Shown one piece after another: positions 1 through 12,449 of a stretch of DNA of 64,000 nucleotides. Location: the NCBI GenBank assembly GCA_050186725.1, contig JBFWYG010000008.1, forward strand, positions 55,937-119,936, read 5' to 3'. Each line of letters opens with the position of its first letter. The stretch's first letter is position 1. The notes beneath the pieces are model-generated. The model was not told the origin of the DNA and did not search any database. It saw only the letters and a list, made by a program, of their open reading frames with translations. Origin of the DNA: JADJYF01 sp050186725 (GTDB taxonomy: Bacteria; Pseudomonadota; Gammaproteobacteria; Ga0077536). Made by a program: the position numbers and the translations under genes.

Positions 1-50
1 GCCAGCCAGTCACGCCCACGGGTGAGGATCTCGACTTCGCTGCGGCTCAT
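1..50 (-). CDS. 5' end of an XdhC-like protein (partial)
   Basis: An ATG at 50 (minus strand) opens a frame of 16 complete codons that leaves the window: MSRSEVEILTRGRDWLA. The pattern of a hydrophobic EVxxL stretch followed by WLA resembles the N-terminus of XdhC/CoxI family proteins, which help mature molybdenum hydroxylases. That would fit a genome that also carries the cox-like operon at the right end of this window, although the two loci are about 60 kb apart. The match rests on very few residues, so the family name is a guess; that a gene starts here is more likely than its identity. Confidence 0.35.
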   Translation of the reverse strand, partial: MSRSEVEILTRGRDWL

Positions 51-80
51 GGTGATGACTCGTTGTCGGGGGGATTTATT

Positions 81-309
81 GTAGGGCGGGTTTCAACCCG
101 CCAGGCATTGCCTCACCGAACGCCGCGCGTGGCCGATTGAAATCGGCCCTACATCGAAGCCCTGTGTAGGGCGGGCTTCAACCCGCCAGGCATTGCCTCG
201 TCAAACGCCGTGCATGGCCGATTGAAATCGGCCCTACATCGAAGCCGCGCGTGGCCGATTGAAATCGGCCCTACATCGGAGCCCTGTGTAGGGCGGGTTT
301 CAACCCGCC
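81..309. repeat. Cluster of six GTAG-headed REP palindromes
   Basis: Six 22-bp units fill the gap between the partial left gene and mlaC. Plus-oriented copies at 81-102, 166-187 and 288-309 read GTAG, stem GGCGGG(T/C)T, loop TCA, stem AACCCGCC. Minus-oriented copies at 131-152, 216-237 and 253-274 carry the other stem, GGCCGATT/AATCGGCC, with the CTAC head on the right. The plus copies are followed by the tail AGGCATTGCCTC or a truncated form of it. Units 81/131 and 166/216 form two near-identical pairs about 85 bp apart, a BIME-like tandem arrangement. No REP-associated tyrosine transposase gene is present in the window. Confidence 0.9.
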
Positions 310-320
310 AGGCACGGGCC

Positions 321-935
321 TCATTTCCCTGCCGCCCCCGCGCCGTGCTTCTGCTTGTAGTTCGCGATGCGGCCCTCGAGGTCGGTCAAGAGACCATCCA
401 TGCCGCCGGCCTTGACGATGGCGCTGAAGGTGTCGCGGTAATTGTTGACCAGGCTGTCGCCGTCGATCACCACGTCGTAGGCCATCCACTGACCGTCGTT
501 GTTCTTCAGGCGGTAGGTGATGGGCACGCGGCGCTCCGGCGTGACCACCAGGGTGTCGACCGTGGCGCGATCGTTGCGCACCTGCTCACCGAGGTATTCC
601 ACCCGGCTCGAGGCGATGGACTCGATGCGATTGCGGTAGGTGTCTTCGAGGTACTGGGAGAAATACTCGACGAACTGGCGCTTTTCCTCGGTGCTCGCCT
701 CCTTCCAGCTGGTCGCGAGCACGCTCTGCGACATGCTGCGGAAGTCGAAGCGCTCGTTGATGATTGCGCCGATGTCGCTCCAGCGCTGCGACTGGCTGAG
801 ATCCGGCTGGCGCAGCACGCCGAACACGCGGTCCACCGCAACGTGGACGGTCTCGGTCGGCGTCGGCGCGGCGGCGCCGGCCCCGCCACTCACGAGCAGC
901 AGGCAGAGGGTCCAGGTGCGGATCAGGGGCGTCAT
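321..935 (-). CDS. mlaC: MlaC/Ttg2D-type phospholipid-binding protein
   Basis: A 204-residue periplasmic protein of the MlaC (toluene tolerance, Ttg2D) family. In the Mla pathway MlaC carries phospholipids between the outer-membrane MlaA complex and the inner-membrane MlaFEDB transporter. A signal peptide spans about residues 1-21 (hydrophobic core LCLLLVSG, Ala-rich cleavage region). The body shows the family features RFDF in the N-terminal half, then W-K-E-A-S, F-V-E-Y-F and a C-terminal YRDTF. It lies 23 bp after ileS on the same strand, so it is probably co-transcribed. The usual partners mlaE, mlaF and mlaD are not in the window, so this may be a solitary copy. The ATG at 935 is the first in frame and gives a good signal peptide. 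Confidence 0.85.
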   Translation of the reverse strand: MTPLIRTWTLCLLLVSGGAGAAAPTPTETVHVAVDRVFGVLRQPDLSQSQRWSDIGAIINERFDFRSMSQSVLATSWKEASTEEKRQFVEYFSQYLEDTYRNRIESIASSRVEYLGEQVRNDRATVDTLVVTPERRVPITYRLKNNDGQWMAYDVVIDGDSLVNNYRDTFSAIVKAGGMDGLLTDLEGRIANYKQKHGAGAAGK

Positions 936-958
936 GGTTCCAGTCTCTCGTTCCGTTG

Positions 959-4147
<3,189 letters not shown>

Positions 4148-4196
4148 TAACCGTGCCGGGCGTAGGTGGTTGAAGGGGTCGGGCAAAGAGCCAGGG

Positions 4197-4202
4197 AGTA
4201 TA
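4197..4202 (-). promoter_or_regulatory. Candidate -10 box (TATACT) for ileS
   Basis: Read on the minus strand the sequence is TATACT, one base from the sigma-70 consensus, about 50 bp upstream of the ileS ATG. No convincing -35 hexamer is seen 16-18 bp further upstream. It is the best promoter-like element in the 198-bp region shared with the divergent HD-GYP gene. I see no T-box-like leader. Confidence 0.3.
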
Positions 4203-4345
4203 GCCGATGGCGTGCTGGCGGCCCTCACCGGGCGCTCGCCACGGGGCCTGCGGACGCCCCTGCCTGTGTAATTTTTTTGCATGCGCGCGGGCGGTCGACG
4301 TGGAACAATGAGGCACGCCCTTGGCCAGCACGGGATGGAGGCAGC

Positions 4346-5578
4346 GTGAGCGGAGATCAGGTTCTCGAATTCCTGCAGTTCGTCGAAGGCCAGAAGAACC
4401 AGTCCGCCAGCCAACTGCTCGACCGCATACTGCAGAAGAGCCGGCTTCTGACTGGCGCCGAGGCCGGCACCATCTTCATCGCCCGCGCCAAGGGGCGCGA
4501 GCGCTGGCTCGAGCCGGCGAGCATCCAGAACGACGCCGTCAAGGTCAAACGCGCCGACTTCATCGTACCCATCGGGCCTGGCAGCATCGCCGGCTACGTG
4601 GCGCACAAGGGGCGCACGGTGCGCATCGACGACGTCTACGACATCCCCGCGCGCAGCCCCTACAAGTTCGACGCGCGCTTCGAGCGGCGCAACTACAAGA
4701 CCCACTCCATGCTGTGCTTTCCGCTGCGCAACCTGCAGAGCGACGTGATCGGCGTGGTGCAGCTGATCAACCGCCGCGGCGGCAAGAGTCGCAAGCTGCT
4801 GCCCTTCACCCGGGACGCCGAGCAGCTCATCGCGCCCATCGCGCGGGTCGTCGGCCACTCCATCGAGCGCGCGGAGATGCTCGACCAGATCCGCGCCAAG
4901 AACAAGACGCTCAGCACCCGCAACCGCCAGCTCGCCGAGCAGCGCTCGCGCATCGCGGCCCTGCAGGAGGAGACCGAGGCGGCCTTCAAGGTGTCGGTCA
5001 CCCTGCTCGCCCGCGCCGCCGAGATCCACGACGAGGAGACCGGCAACCACATCATCCGCGTCAACGAATACAGCTACGCCATCGCCAAGCGCTTGGGCAT
5101 GCCCGACAGCTGGTGCGATGACATCCGCTACAGCGCCCAGCTGCACGACGTCGGCAAGATGAGCGTGGACTCCGCGGTGCTGAAGAAGAAGGGCCCGCTG
5201 ACCCCTGACGAACGCCAGGAGATGAACCGCCACACGGAGTACGGCTTCCAGATCCTGTCGGCCTCGCCGCGCCTGTCACTCGGCGCCGAGATCGCGCTCT
5301 ACCACCACGAGAAGTGGGACGGCACGGGCTATCCCCAGGGCGTCCAGGGCGAAGCCATCCCGCTCTCGGCGCGCATCGTGCAGCTCGCCGACATCTACGA
5401 CGCGCTGCGCTCCGAGCGGCCCTACAAGAAGGGCTTTCCCCATGAACAGGCGGTGCAGATCCTCACCATCGGCGACGAGCGCATCGACCCGCGCGGGCAT
5501 TTCGATCCGAAGCTCATCGAGCTGTTCGCCACCCATCACCTGGAATTCGATCGGATCTGGACGTCGTTGCAGGATTGA
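4346..5578 (+). CDS. GAF-HD-GYP cyclic-di-GMP phosphodiesterase
   Basis: A 410-residue cytoplasmic response protein. A GAF sensor domain (about residues 20-180) is followed by a charged helical linker (about 185-225) and an HD-GYP domain (about 225-410). HD-GYP domains hydrolyse cyclic di-GMP. The metal-binding and signature residues are intact: HDEETGNH near residue 227, LHDVGK near 266, and HHEKWDGTGYP near 320. There is no receiver domain or membrane segment, so the input is probably a small molecule or protein bound by the GAF domain. The start is GTG at 4346, preceded by GGAG; the frame is open further upstream but that part is GC-rich noise. It is divergent from ileS and convergent with sufE across REP elements. 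Confidence 0.9.
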   Translation: MSGDQVLEFLQFVEGQKNQSASQLLDRILQKSRLLTGAEAGTIFIARAKGRERWLEPASIQNDAVKVKRADFIVPIGPGSIAGYVAHKGRTVRIDDVYDIPARSPYKFDARFERRNYKTHSMLCFPLRNLQSDVIGVVQLINRRGGKSRKLLPFTRDAEQLIAPIARVVGHSIERAEMLDQIRAKNKTLSTRNRQLAEQRSRIAALQEETEAAFKVSVTLLARAAEIHDEETGNHIIRVNEYSYAIAKRLGMPDSWCDDIRYSAQLHDVGKMSVDSAVLKKKGPLTPDERQEMNRHTEYGFQILSASPRLSLGAEIALYHHEKWDGTGYPQGVQGEAIPLSARIVQLADIYDALRSERPYKKGFPHEQAVQILTIGDERIDPRGHFDPKLIELFATHHLEFDRIWTSLQD

Positions 5579-5602
5579 GGCGCGGAGCGCTCTGGCACGA
5601 AT

Positions 5603-5694
5603 GGCGGGTTGAAACCCGCCCTACATGGGATGGCGCGTTGAAACCCGTCGTCCGGGGAGTGGAGGCATCCTTGTAGGGCCGATTTCAATCGGCC
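5603..5694. repeat. REP palindromes between convergent genes
   Basis: Copy 5603-5624 (minus orientation) has stem GGCGGGTT/AACCCGCC. Copy 5673-5694 (plus) has stem GGCCGATT/AATCGGCC. A degenerate copy without an intact head lies at about 5632-5650. The bases just left of 5603 (GCTCTGGCACGAAT) match the tail found beside the REPs near 21.0 and 22.2 kb. The elements separate the stops of the HD-GYP gene and sufE, where their hairpins could act in mRNA 3' ends. Confidence 0.85.
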
Positions 5695-5710
5695 ATGCAA
5701 GGCGCCCGAC

Positions 5711-6166
5711 CTACCCCGCCTCCACCATCGCCTGCACCGCGTGCTGGCGGATCTGCTGGACCATGGCGTGCAGGCCGTTGCTGCGGGTCGGCGAGAGGTG
5801 CTCGGCGAGCTCGATGTCCTTCAGGAAGTCCGGCGGCGTGGCGAGAATGTCGGCCGGGCGCCGGTCCGAGTAGACCGACAGCAGCAGCTGGATCAGGCCC
5901 GCGACGATGGCGGAATCGCTGGTCGCCTCGTAGTGCAGCAGGTCGCCGCGCTTCTCGGTCACGATCCACACCTGGGACTGGCAGCCGTGCAGCTTGTACT
6001 TGTCGGTCTTCCACTCCTCGGGAAACGGCGGCGCCTGGCGACCGAGGTCGATGATGTACTGGTAGCGCTCGGTCCAGTCGCCGAACAACTGGAAGGTCTC
6101 GACGATGTCGCGCTGCGTGGCGAGGATGTCCTCCGCCGGCTCGAGCTTGCCCGGTGCGTCACTCAT
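5711..6166 (-). CDS. sufE: SufE family sulfur acceptor
   Basis: A cytoplasmic protein of 151 residues from the chosen start. SufE accepts persulfide sulfur from a cysteine desulfurase (SufS) and passes it on for Fe-S cluster assembly. The active cysteine is C62 in LHGCQSQVW, the family hallmark. The ATG at 6166 overlaps the TGA of cysS as ATGA, which suggests translational coupling; an in-frame ATG at 6178 would add four residues and lies inside cysS. No sufBCDS genes are present, so it acts at a distance from its partners or serves another desulfurase. It converges with the HD-GYP gene, with REP elements between. Confidence 0.93.
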   Translation of the reverse strand: MSDAPGKLEPAEDILATQRDIVETFQLFGDWTERYQYIIDLGRQAPPFPEEWKTDKYKLHGCQSQVWIVTEKRGDLLHYEATSDSAIVAGLIQLLLSVYSDRRPADILATPPDFLKDIELAEHLSPTRSNGLHAMVQQIRQHAVQAMVEAG

Positions 6167-7545
6167 ATCCGTCGCCACTCCGTGCCGCCCGCGCCATCCT
6201 TGATGGCGATGCCGCGCGCGGCGAGTTCATCGCGCAGTTCGTCGGCGCGCTTCCAATCCTTCGCCGCGCGCGCGGCGCTGCGCGCCGCGACCAGCGCGTC
6301 GATCTCGGCGTCATCGTCCTCGGCGCCGACCGCGCCGGCCTTGGCCCAGGCCACCGGGTCCTGCTGCAGGATGCCGAGTTCGCGACCGCCGGCCAGGAGC
6401 CATGCCTTGCAGCGCCGCCGCTCGGCGGCGTCCTGCGAGCGGTTGGCGAGCGTCACCGCTTCCATCAGCACGGCGATGGCCTTGGGCGTGTTGAGGTCGT
6501 CGTCCATCGCCGCGGTGAAGGCCTTCGACGGCACGACTTCGTCCGCCGCGAGTTCGACGTCGGCAAGTCGTTCCAACGTTCCGTACATGCGGTCGAGCTG
6601 GGCCTTGGCCTGTTCCACCAGCTCGTCGGTCCAGTTCAGCGGCTCGCGGTACTTGCCGCGAATGAGCGCCATGCGCAGCGCCTCGCCCGGGTGCTTCTTC
6701 AACAGTTCGCGCACCAGGAGCACGTTGCCGATCGATTTCGACATCTTGGTCGCGTCTATTTCGACGAAGCCATTGTGCACCCAGTAGCGCGCCAGCGGCG
6801 CGCCCTGGTGCGCGCAGCGGCTCTGCGCGATCTCGTTCTCGTGGTGCGGGAACTTGAGGTCGTTGCCGCCCCCGTGGATGTCGATGCTGCGCCCCAGGTG
6901 GTGCTCGATCATCGCCGAGCACTCCATGTGCCAACCGGGCCGGCCGCGGCCCCAGGGACTGTCCCAGCCGGGCAGATCCGGCGAGGACGGCTTCCACAGC
7001 ACGAAGTCCGCGGGGTCGCGCTTGAAGGGCGCGACCTCGACCCGCGCGCCGGCGATCATCTCGTCGCGGTTGCGCCCGGAGAGCTGGCCGTACTCGGCGA
7101 AGCTCGGCACGTTGAACAGCACGTGACCCTCAACCTCGTAGGCGTGTCCGCGCTCGATGAGCGCGCCGATCATGGCGATGATGTCGCCGATATGGGCGGT
7201 CGCGCGCGGCTCTATCGGCGGCGGCAGCACGCCGAGCGCGGCGACGTCGGCGTGGTAGACCGCGGTGTAGCGCTCGGTCACCACCGAGATGGGCACGCCT
7301 TCGCTGGCCGCGGCGGCGTTGATCTTGTCGTCGACGTCGGTGATGTTGCGCGCGTACACCACGTTCGCGTAGTGACGCTTCAGCACGCGGTACAAGAGGT
7401 CATAGACCACCGCCGCGCGGGCATTGCCGATGTGCGGCGGGTTGTAGACCGTCGGTCCACAGGCATACATCGTGACCCGCGCGGGGTCGGCCGGCGTGAA
7501 GACTTCCTTGCGGCGGGTGAGCGAGTTGTAGAGTTCGAGTGCCAT
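6163..7545 (-). CDS. cysS: Cysteinyl-tRNA synthetase
   Basis: A 460-residue class I synthetase that charges tRNA-Cys. The HIGH-type motif is PPHIGNAR (residues 36-43). The zinc ligands are C29 (ACGPTVY), the Cys in GWHMECSAM and the histidines of the FPHHENE segment. The KMSKS loop reads TKMSKSIGN. Length equals the E. coli enzyme (461). The start ATG at 7545 is chosen by homology (MALELYNSL); the upstream extension is low-complexity. It overlaps sufE by four bases, pairing cysteine use in translation with sulfur transfer. Confidence 0.97.
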   Translation of the reverse strand: MALELYNSLTRRKEVFTPADPARVTMYACGPTVYNPPHIGNARAAVVYDLLYRVLKRHYANVVYARNITDVDDKINAAAASEGVPISVVTERYTAVYHADVAALGVLPPPIEPRATAHIGDIIAMIGALIERGHAYEVEGHVLFNVPSFAEYGQLSGRNRDEMIAGARVEVAPFKRDPADFVLWKPSSPDLPGWDSPWGRGRPGWHMECSAMIEHHLGRSIDIHGGGNDLKFPHHENEIAQSRCAHQGAPLARYWVHNGFVEIDATKMSKSIGNVLLVRELLKKHPGEALRMALIRGKYREPLNWTDELVEQAKAQLDRMYGTLERLADVELAADEVVPSKAFTAAMDDDLNTPKAIAVLMEAVTLANRSQDAAERRRCKAWLLAGGRELGILQQDPVAWAKAGAVGAEDDDAEIDALVAARSAARAAKDWKRADELRDELAARGIAIKDGAGGTEWRRI

Positions 7546-7618
7546 GTGGGCGAGCCCCAGCGCCGGCGGGCGAGAAAGCGGCGCAGTATACCCAAGGCGC
7601 CGCGCCGCGCCCATCGGC

Positions 7619-8161
7619 TCAGCGCCAGAGCATGCGAGCCAGGGTGCCGTCGCGGTCGAGGAACTGGTGCTTGCACGCCGCGGCCGCGTGCAGCGCCACC
7701 AGCACCGCCGTGCCATAGCCGCAGAAGTAGTGCACGTCGATGGCGAGATCGCGCAGACGCTCCGGGATCACCACCAGCGCCGGCACCTCGAACCACTCGA
7801 AGAAGGACACGCCGTGCCCCTCCGAGGTCGAGACCAGGAAGCCGGTGACCGGGATCAGGAACACCAGCAGGAAGAGCGTGTGGTGCATGGCGGTCGCGGC
7901 GACCCGCTCCCAGCGCTTCAGGCCCGCGTGGCCGGGCGAAGGCGACACACGGCGCCACAGGAGCGTCGCCACGCCGAGCACGAAGACCAGCATGCCGAGC
8001 GCCTTATGGCTCTCCAGGGCCTTGTGATACCAGCGGTCGTAGTAGCTGAGACCGACCATGTACCAGCCGAGCACGACCAGCCCGACGATCAGGAGCGCGG
8101 TCGCCCAGTGCAGCAGCTTGGTGACGAGGCCGTAGTGCTCGGCCGTGTTCAGGATCCGCAT
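7619..8161 (-). CDS. Cytochrome b561 family membrane protein
   Basis: An inner-membrane di-haem cytochrome b of about 180 residues in the prokaryotic b561/YceJ family, which moves electrons between ubiquinone and other partners. Four hydrophobic helices are visible (about residues 14-36, 48-70, 92-112, 140-165). Candidate haem histidines are HW in helix 1, SHKALG in helix 2, MHH in helix 3 and VALHAAAACKHQ in helix 4. ATG at 8161 is preferred because homology begins at RILNTAEHYG. It lies downstream of ahcY, separated by a strong hairpin. Confidence 0.85.
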   Translation of the reverse strand: MRILNTAEHYGLVTKLLHWATALLIVGLVVLGWYMVGLSYYDRWYHKALESHKALGMLVFVLGVATLLWRRVSPSPGHAGLKRWERVAATAMHHTLFLLVFLIPVTGFLVSTSEGHGVSFFEWFEVPALVVIPERLRDLAIDVHYFCGYGTAVLVALHAAAACKHQFLDRDGTLARMLWR

Positions 8162-8189
8162 CGGTGGAGGACCTCGCGGCGTGGTGAGG

Positions 8190-8219
8190 GTCGGCGCCGG
8201 GTTCACACCCGGCGCCGAC
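8190..8219 (-). terminator. Strong hairpin just after ahcY
   Basis: A perfect 12-bp stem (GTCGGCGCCGGG against CCCGGCGCCGAC) with the loop TTCACA on the plus strand starts seven bases after the ahcY stop. There is no T-run on the minus strand, so it is not a classical intrinsic terminator. It may stabilise the ahcY 3' end or stall polymerase. The loop recalls the REP family, but the GTAG head is lacking. Confidence 0.45.
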
Positions 8220-8225
8220 AGCGGC

Positions 8226-9680
<1,455 letters not shown>

Positions 9681-9739
9681 GCAAATACCTCAATGAAAAA
9701 TCAGGTGGCTTGTCTACGTCGTGTGGCGCGGGCCGGATC

Positions 9740-10906
9740 TCAGGCCAGCGCGCTCTTCAGCTTGTCGACCAGGTCGGTCTTCTCCCACGAGAAGCCGCCG
9801 TCGGCCTCGGGCTGGCGGCCGAAGTGGCCGTAGGCCGCAGTGCGCTCGTAGATCGGGCGGTTCAACTGCAGGTGCTGACGAATGCCGCGCGGCGTGAGGT
9901 TCATGACCTCGGCCAGCGCGCGCTCGAGCTTCGCCTCGTCGACCTGGCCGGTGCCATGCAGGTCGACGTACAGCGACAGCGGCTTGGCCACGCCGATGGC
10001 GTAGGCCAGCTGAATGGTGCAGCGATCGGCGAAGCCGGCCGCGACCACGTTCTTGGCCAGGTAGCGCGCCGCGTAGGCGGCGGAGCGATCGACCTTGCTC
10101 GGGTCCTTGCCGGAGAACGCGCCGCCGCCGTGGGGCGCCGCGCCGCCGTAGGTGTCGACGATGATCTTGCGGCCGGTGAGGCCGGAGTCACCGTCGGGCC
10201 CGCCGATCACGAAGCGACCGGTGGGATTGACGTAGAACTCGCTCTCCGGGCACATCCAGCCCTCGGGCAGCACCGCGAGCACGTAGGGGCGCACGATCTC
10301 GCGCACGTCGGCCTGGGACAGGTTCTCGGTGTGCTGGGTGGAGACCACGACCGAGGTCGCGCGCACCGGCTTGCCGTTCTCGTACTGCAGGGTCACCTGG
10401 CTCTTGGCGTCGGGCAGCAGGCCCTTCTCCTTGCCGCTGTGACGGGCCGCGGCCATGTCCTGCAGGATGCGATGGGAGTAGTACAGCGGCGCCGGCATCA
10501 GCACGTCGGTCTCGCGGCAGGCGTAACCGAACATGATGCCCTGGTCGCCCGCGCCCTCGTCCTTGTCCGCGCCGCTGTCCACGCCCTGGGCGATGTCGGA
10601 GGACTGCGAGTGCACGTAGCAGGAGACGTCGGCGGTCTTCCAGTGAAAGCCTTCCTGCTCGTAGCCGATGGCCTTGACCGCGTTGCGCGCCAGGGTCTCG
10701 ATGGTCTCCGAGGTGATGGAGGCCGGACCACGCACTTCGCCGGCGATCACGATGCGGTTGGTGGTGCAGAGCGTCTCGACCGCGACGCGGGCCTGGGGCT
10801 CGGCGGCGAGGTAGGCGTCCACCACGGCGTCGGAAATGCGATCGCAGACCTTGTCGGGATGGCCTTCGGACACGGATTCACTGGTAAAGAGGTAGCTCGA
10901 CCGCAC
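9740..10906 (-). CDS. metK: S-adenosylmethionine synthetase
   Basis: A 388-residue cytoplasmic enzyme that makes SAM from methionine and ATP. Signature segments are GHPDKVCD near the N-terminus, GAGDQGIMFGYA, and the glycine-rich loop GGGAFSGKDPSKVDRS. The start is GTG at 10906, seven bases after AAGGAG; the protein then begins VRSSYLFTSES, the usual MetK N-terminus. An in-frame ATG nine codons earlier would put that Shine-Dalgarno inside the gene. A -10-like CATAAT lies at 10983-10988 on the minus strand, with no clear -35. The leader has a small CCGG hairpin but no SAM riboswitch class I recognise. Confidence 0.97.
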   Translation of the reverse strand: MRSSYLFTSESVSEGHPDKVCDRISDAVVDAYLAAEPQARVAVETLCTTNRIVIAGEVRGPASITSETIETLARNAVKAIGYEQEGFHWKTADVSCYVHSQSSDIAQGVDSGADKDEGAGDQGIMFGYACRETDVLMPAPLYYSHRILQDMAAARHSGKEKGLLPDAKSQVTLQYENGKPVRATSVVVSTQHTENLSQADVREIVRPYVLAVLPEGWMCPESEFYVNPTGRFVIGGPDGDSGLTGRKIIVDTYGGAAPHGGGAFSGKDPSKVDRSAAYAARYLAKNVVAAGFADRCTIQLAYAIGVAKPLSLYVDLHGTGQVDEAKLERALAEVMNLTPRGIRQHLQLNRPIYERTAAYGHFGRQPEADGGFSWEKTDLVDKLKSALA

Positions 10907-11045
10907 GCACTGTCTCCTTGCGTTCAGCATTGACTCGATTGACTGGGAACGGACCGGCCACGCCGGAACGCGAAACTGCCGCATTATGCCCGATAGTGGA
11001 GGGGTATGGACCGTCTCGCGGCCGCGTTCTGCCGCGCGGTCCGCA

Positions 11046-12440
11046 TCACGCCCCGCCGCGGGCGTGGCCACGCAGCACGCCACCCTCCCCTGCCTCGCCC
11101 AGGGCCCGGGCAAACACCGGGTAGCGCCACAGCGCCGAGGGCGAGTCGGGTTCGAATAGCGGCGGCAGGAGCCGCGCCTGCAGTCCACTGACCGGCACTT
11201 CGAGCGCGCCGGCCGGCAGCACGCGCCGCGCGGGCGGCGAAGGGATCGTGAGCGGACTGACCCAGTGCGCCTCGTCCCGCGCCAGGCGGCGAGTGGCGAT
11301 GCCCTGTGCGGCGAGCACGCGCGCCACGGCCTCGACCTGGCCGAGCACCCAGTAGGCGCCGGGCAGGGGCATGGGCGGCGCGTGCCGCACCCGGCGGTGA
11401 TCGGGGAATTCGAACTCGCGCAGGGCGTCATCCGCGACGCCGCGCAGCGCAATCAGCATCTGCCGGGGCGGTTCGTGGGCGATGTACTCGCCGTGGGCCG
11501 AGAGCGGCTCGCGGCTGTGGGCGTGCGCGCCCAGCACGGCGCGGAGTTCGCGCTCGCGCGCGGTGATGGTCACGAGGAACAGCCGCTGCGCCTCGAGCTG
11601 GCGCGCGGCGCGCACCGCGATGTTACGAAAGCTCGGGTAGTGGCCGTCGCGCGGATCCATGCGGGTTTCGAGCAGCACCGCCAGCGCGCCGCCCAGCGCC
11701 GCGCGGTTGCGCAGGTTGTGCACGCCGAGGCCGCCGTGGGTCAGGGGTTGGCGGAGCGACAGGATCTCGCGAATGTAGCGCTGGGTGGGCCGGCCTGCCG
11801 CGCGCACCGCGTCGATCAGCGCCGGCAGCAGCTCGTGTTCCGCGTAGGCGCGGAGCCTCGCGGGGATCGCCGGATGGTTGCCGCAATCGAACTGGGTCTC
11901 GAAGTCGGTCATCCAGCCCTCGCGCCCGAGCGTCTTGCGCTTGAGCGCGGCCGACTCGTGGGCGTCGAGTACTACCTGCGGCGCGAAGCCGGTGAGCAGC
12001 GCGGTCAGCGCGCGCGCCTCGGGCTGGGTCACGAGCACGTAGTCACGATTGATGTTGACCTCGTCGGCGTTGCGCGGCGAATCCAGATCGCGACCGTCGG
12101 GATTGGCGTCCGGCACCAGCACGAGATCCAGCGCCGCGCGCGCCGCGGCCAGTTCGCCATGGGCGAGTTCGCGCGCCAGTAGGAGCAGCGCCTCGCCGCC
12201 CGCCGCCTCGGAGGCGCCGTGTTGGCCACCGACCAGCAGCACGCGCAGCGGCCGCCCCGCCACGCCGCGGGGATGCAGGCGCAGCGCCGTGAGCGGCCGG
12301 CCGCCGGCCGACAGGCCGAGGTCGATGAGTTCGGCGCCGCGCGTCGTCGCCACCAGCCGGCGCAGGAACACGCGCACCTCGGCGGCGCTGGACAGCCGCG
12401 CATGCCCGACCTCCTCCAGCGGCGTGCGGAGCGCGTCCAC
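11046..12440 (-). CDS. M14-type carboxypeptidase-like protein, copy B (no signal peptide)
   Basis: A protein of 464 residues related to the M14 zinc carboxypeptidases. Candidate zinc ligands are in GGQHGASEAAG (H and E separated by three residues, where M14 normally has HxxE) and a later LDAHES. The substrate-binding N-x-N-R stretch appears as VNINRDY, and the general-base glutamate could be the one in LLETRMDP. It is a tandem paralogue of the gene upstream and shares LSSAAE, DANPDGRDL, LRNRAALGG and a long C-terminal domain. It starts at GTG 12440, in the same frame as copy A and three codons after that gene's TGA, with GAGG just before. It has no signal peptide of its own. Substrate unknown. 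Confidence 0.75.
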   Translation of the reverse strand: MDALRTPLEEVGHARLSSAAEVRVFLRRLVATTRGAELIDLGLSAGGRPLTALRLHPRGVAGRPLRVLLVGGQHGASEAAGGEALLLLARELAHGELAAARAALDLVLVPDANPDGRDLDSPRNADEVNINRDYVLVTQPEARALTALLTGFAPQVVLDAHESAALKRKTLGREGWMTDFETQFDCGNHPAIPARLRAYAEHELLPALIDAVRAAGRPTQRYIREILSLRQPLTHGGLGVHNLRNRAALGGALAVLLETRMDPRDGHYPSFRNIAVRAARQLEAQRLFLVTITARERELRAVLGAHAHSREPLSAHGEYIAHEPPRQMLIALRGVADDALREFEFPDHRRVRHAPPMPLPGAYWVLGQVEAVARVLAAQGIATRRLARDEAHWVSPLTIPSPPARRVLPAGALEVPVSGLQARLLPPLFEPDSPSALWRYPVFARALGEAGEGGVLRGHARGGA

Positions 12441-12449
12441 GCGCGCGCC

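Noticed and set aside
9681..9739. SAH or SAM riboswitch between metK and ahcY
   Set aside because: Only 59 bp lie between the genes, and I found none of the conserved SAH-riboswitch helices. The metK leader also lacks a recognisable SAM class.
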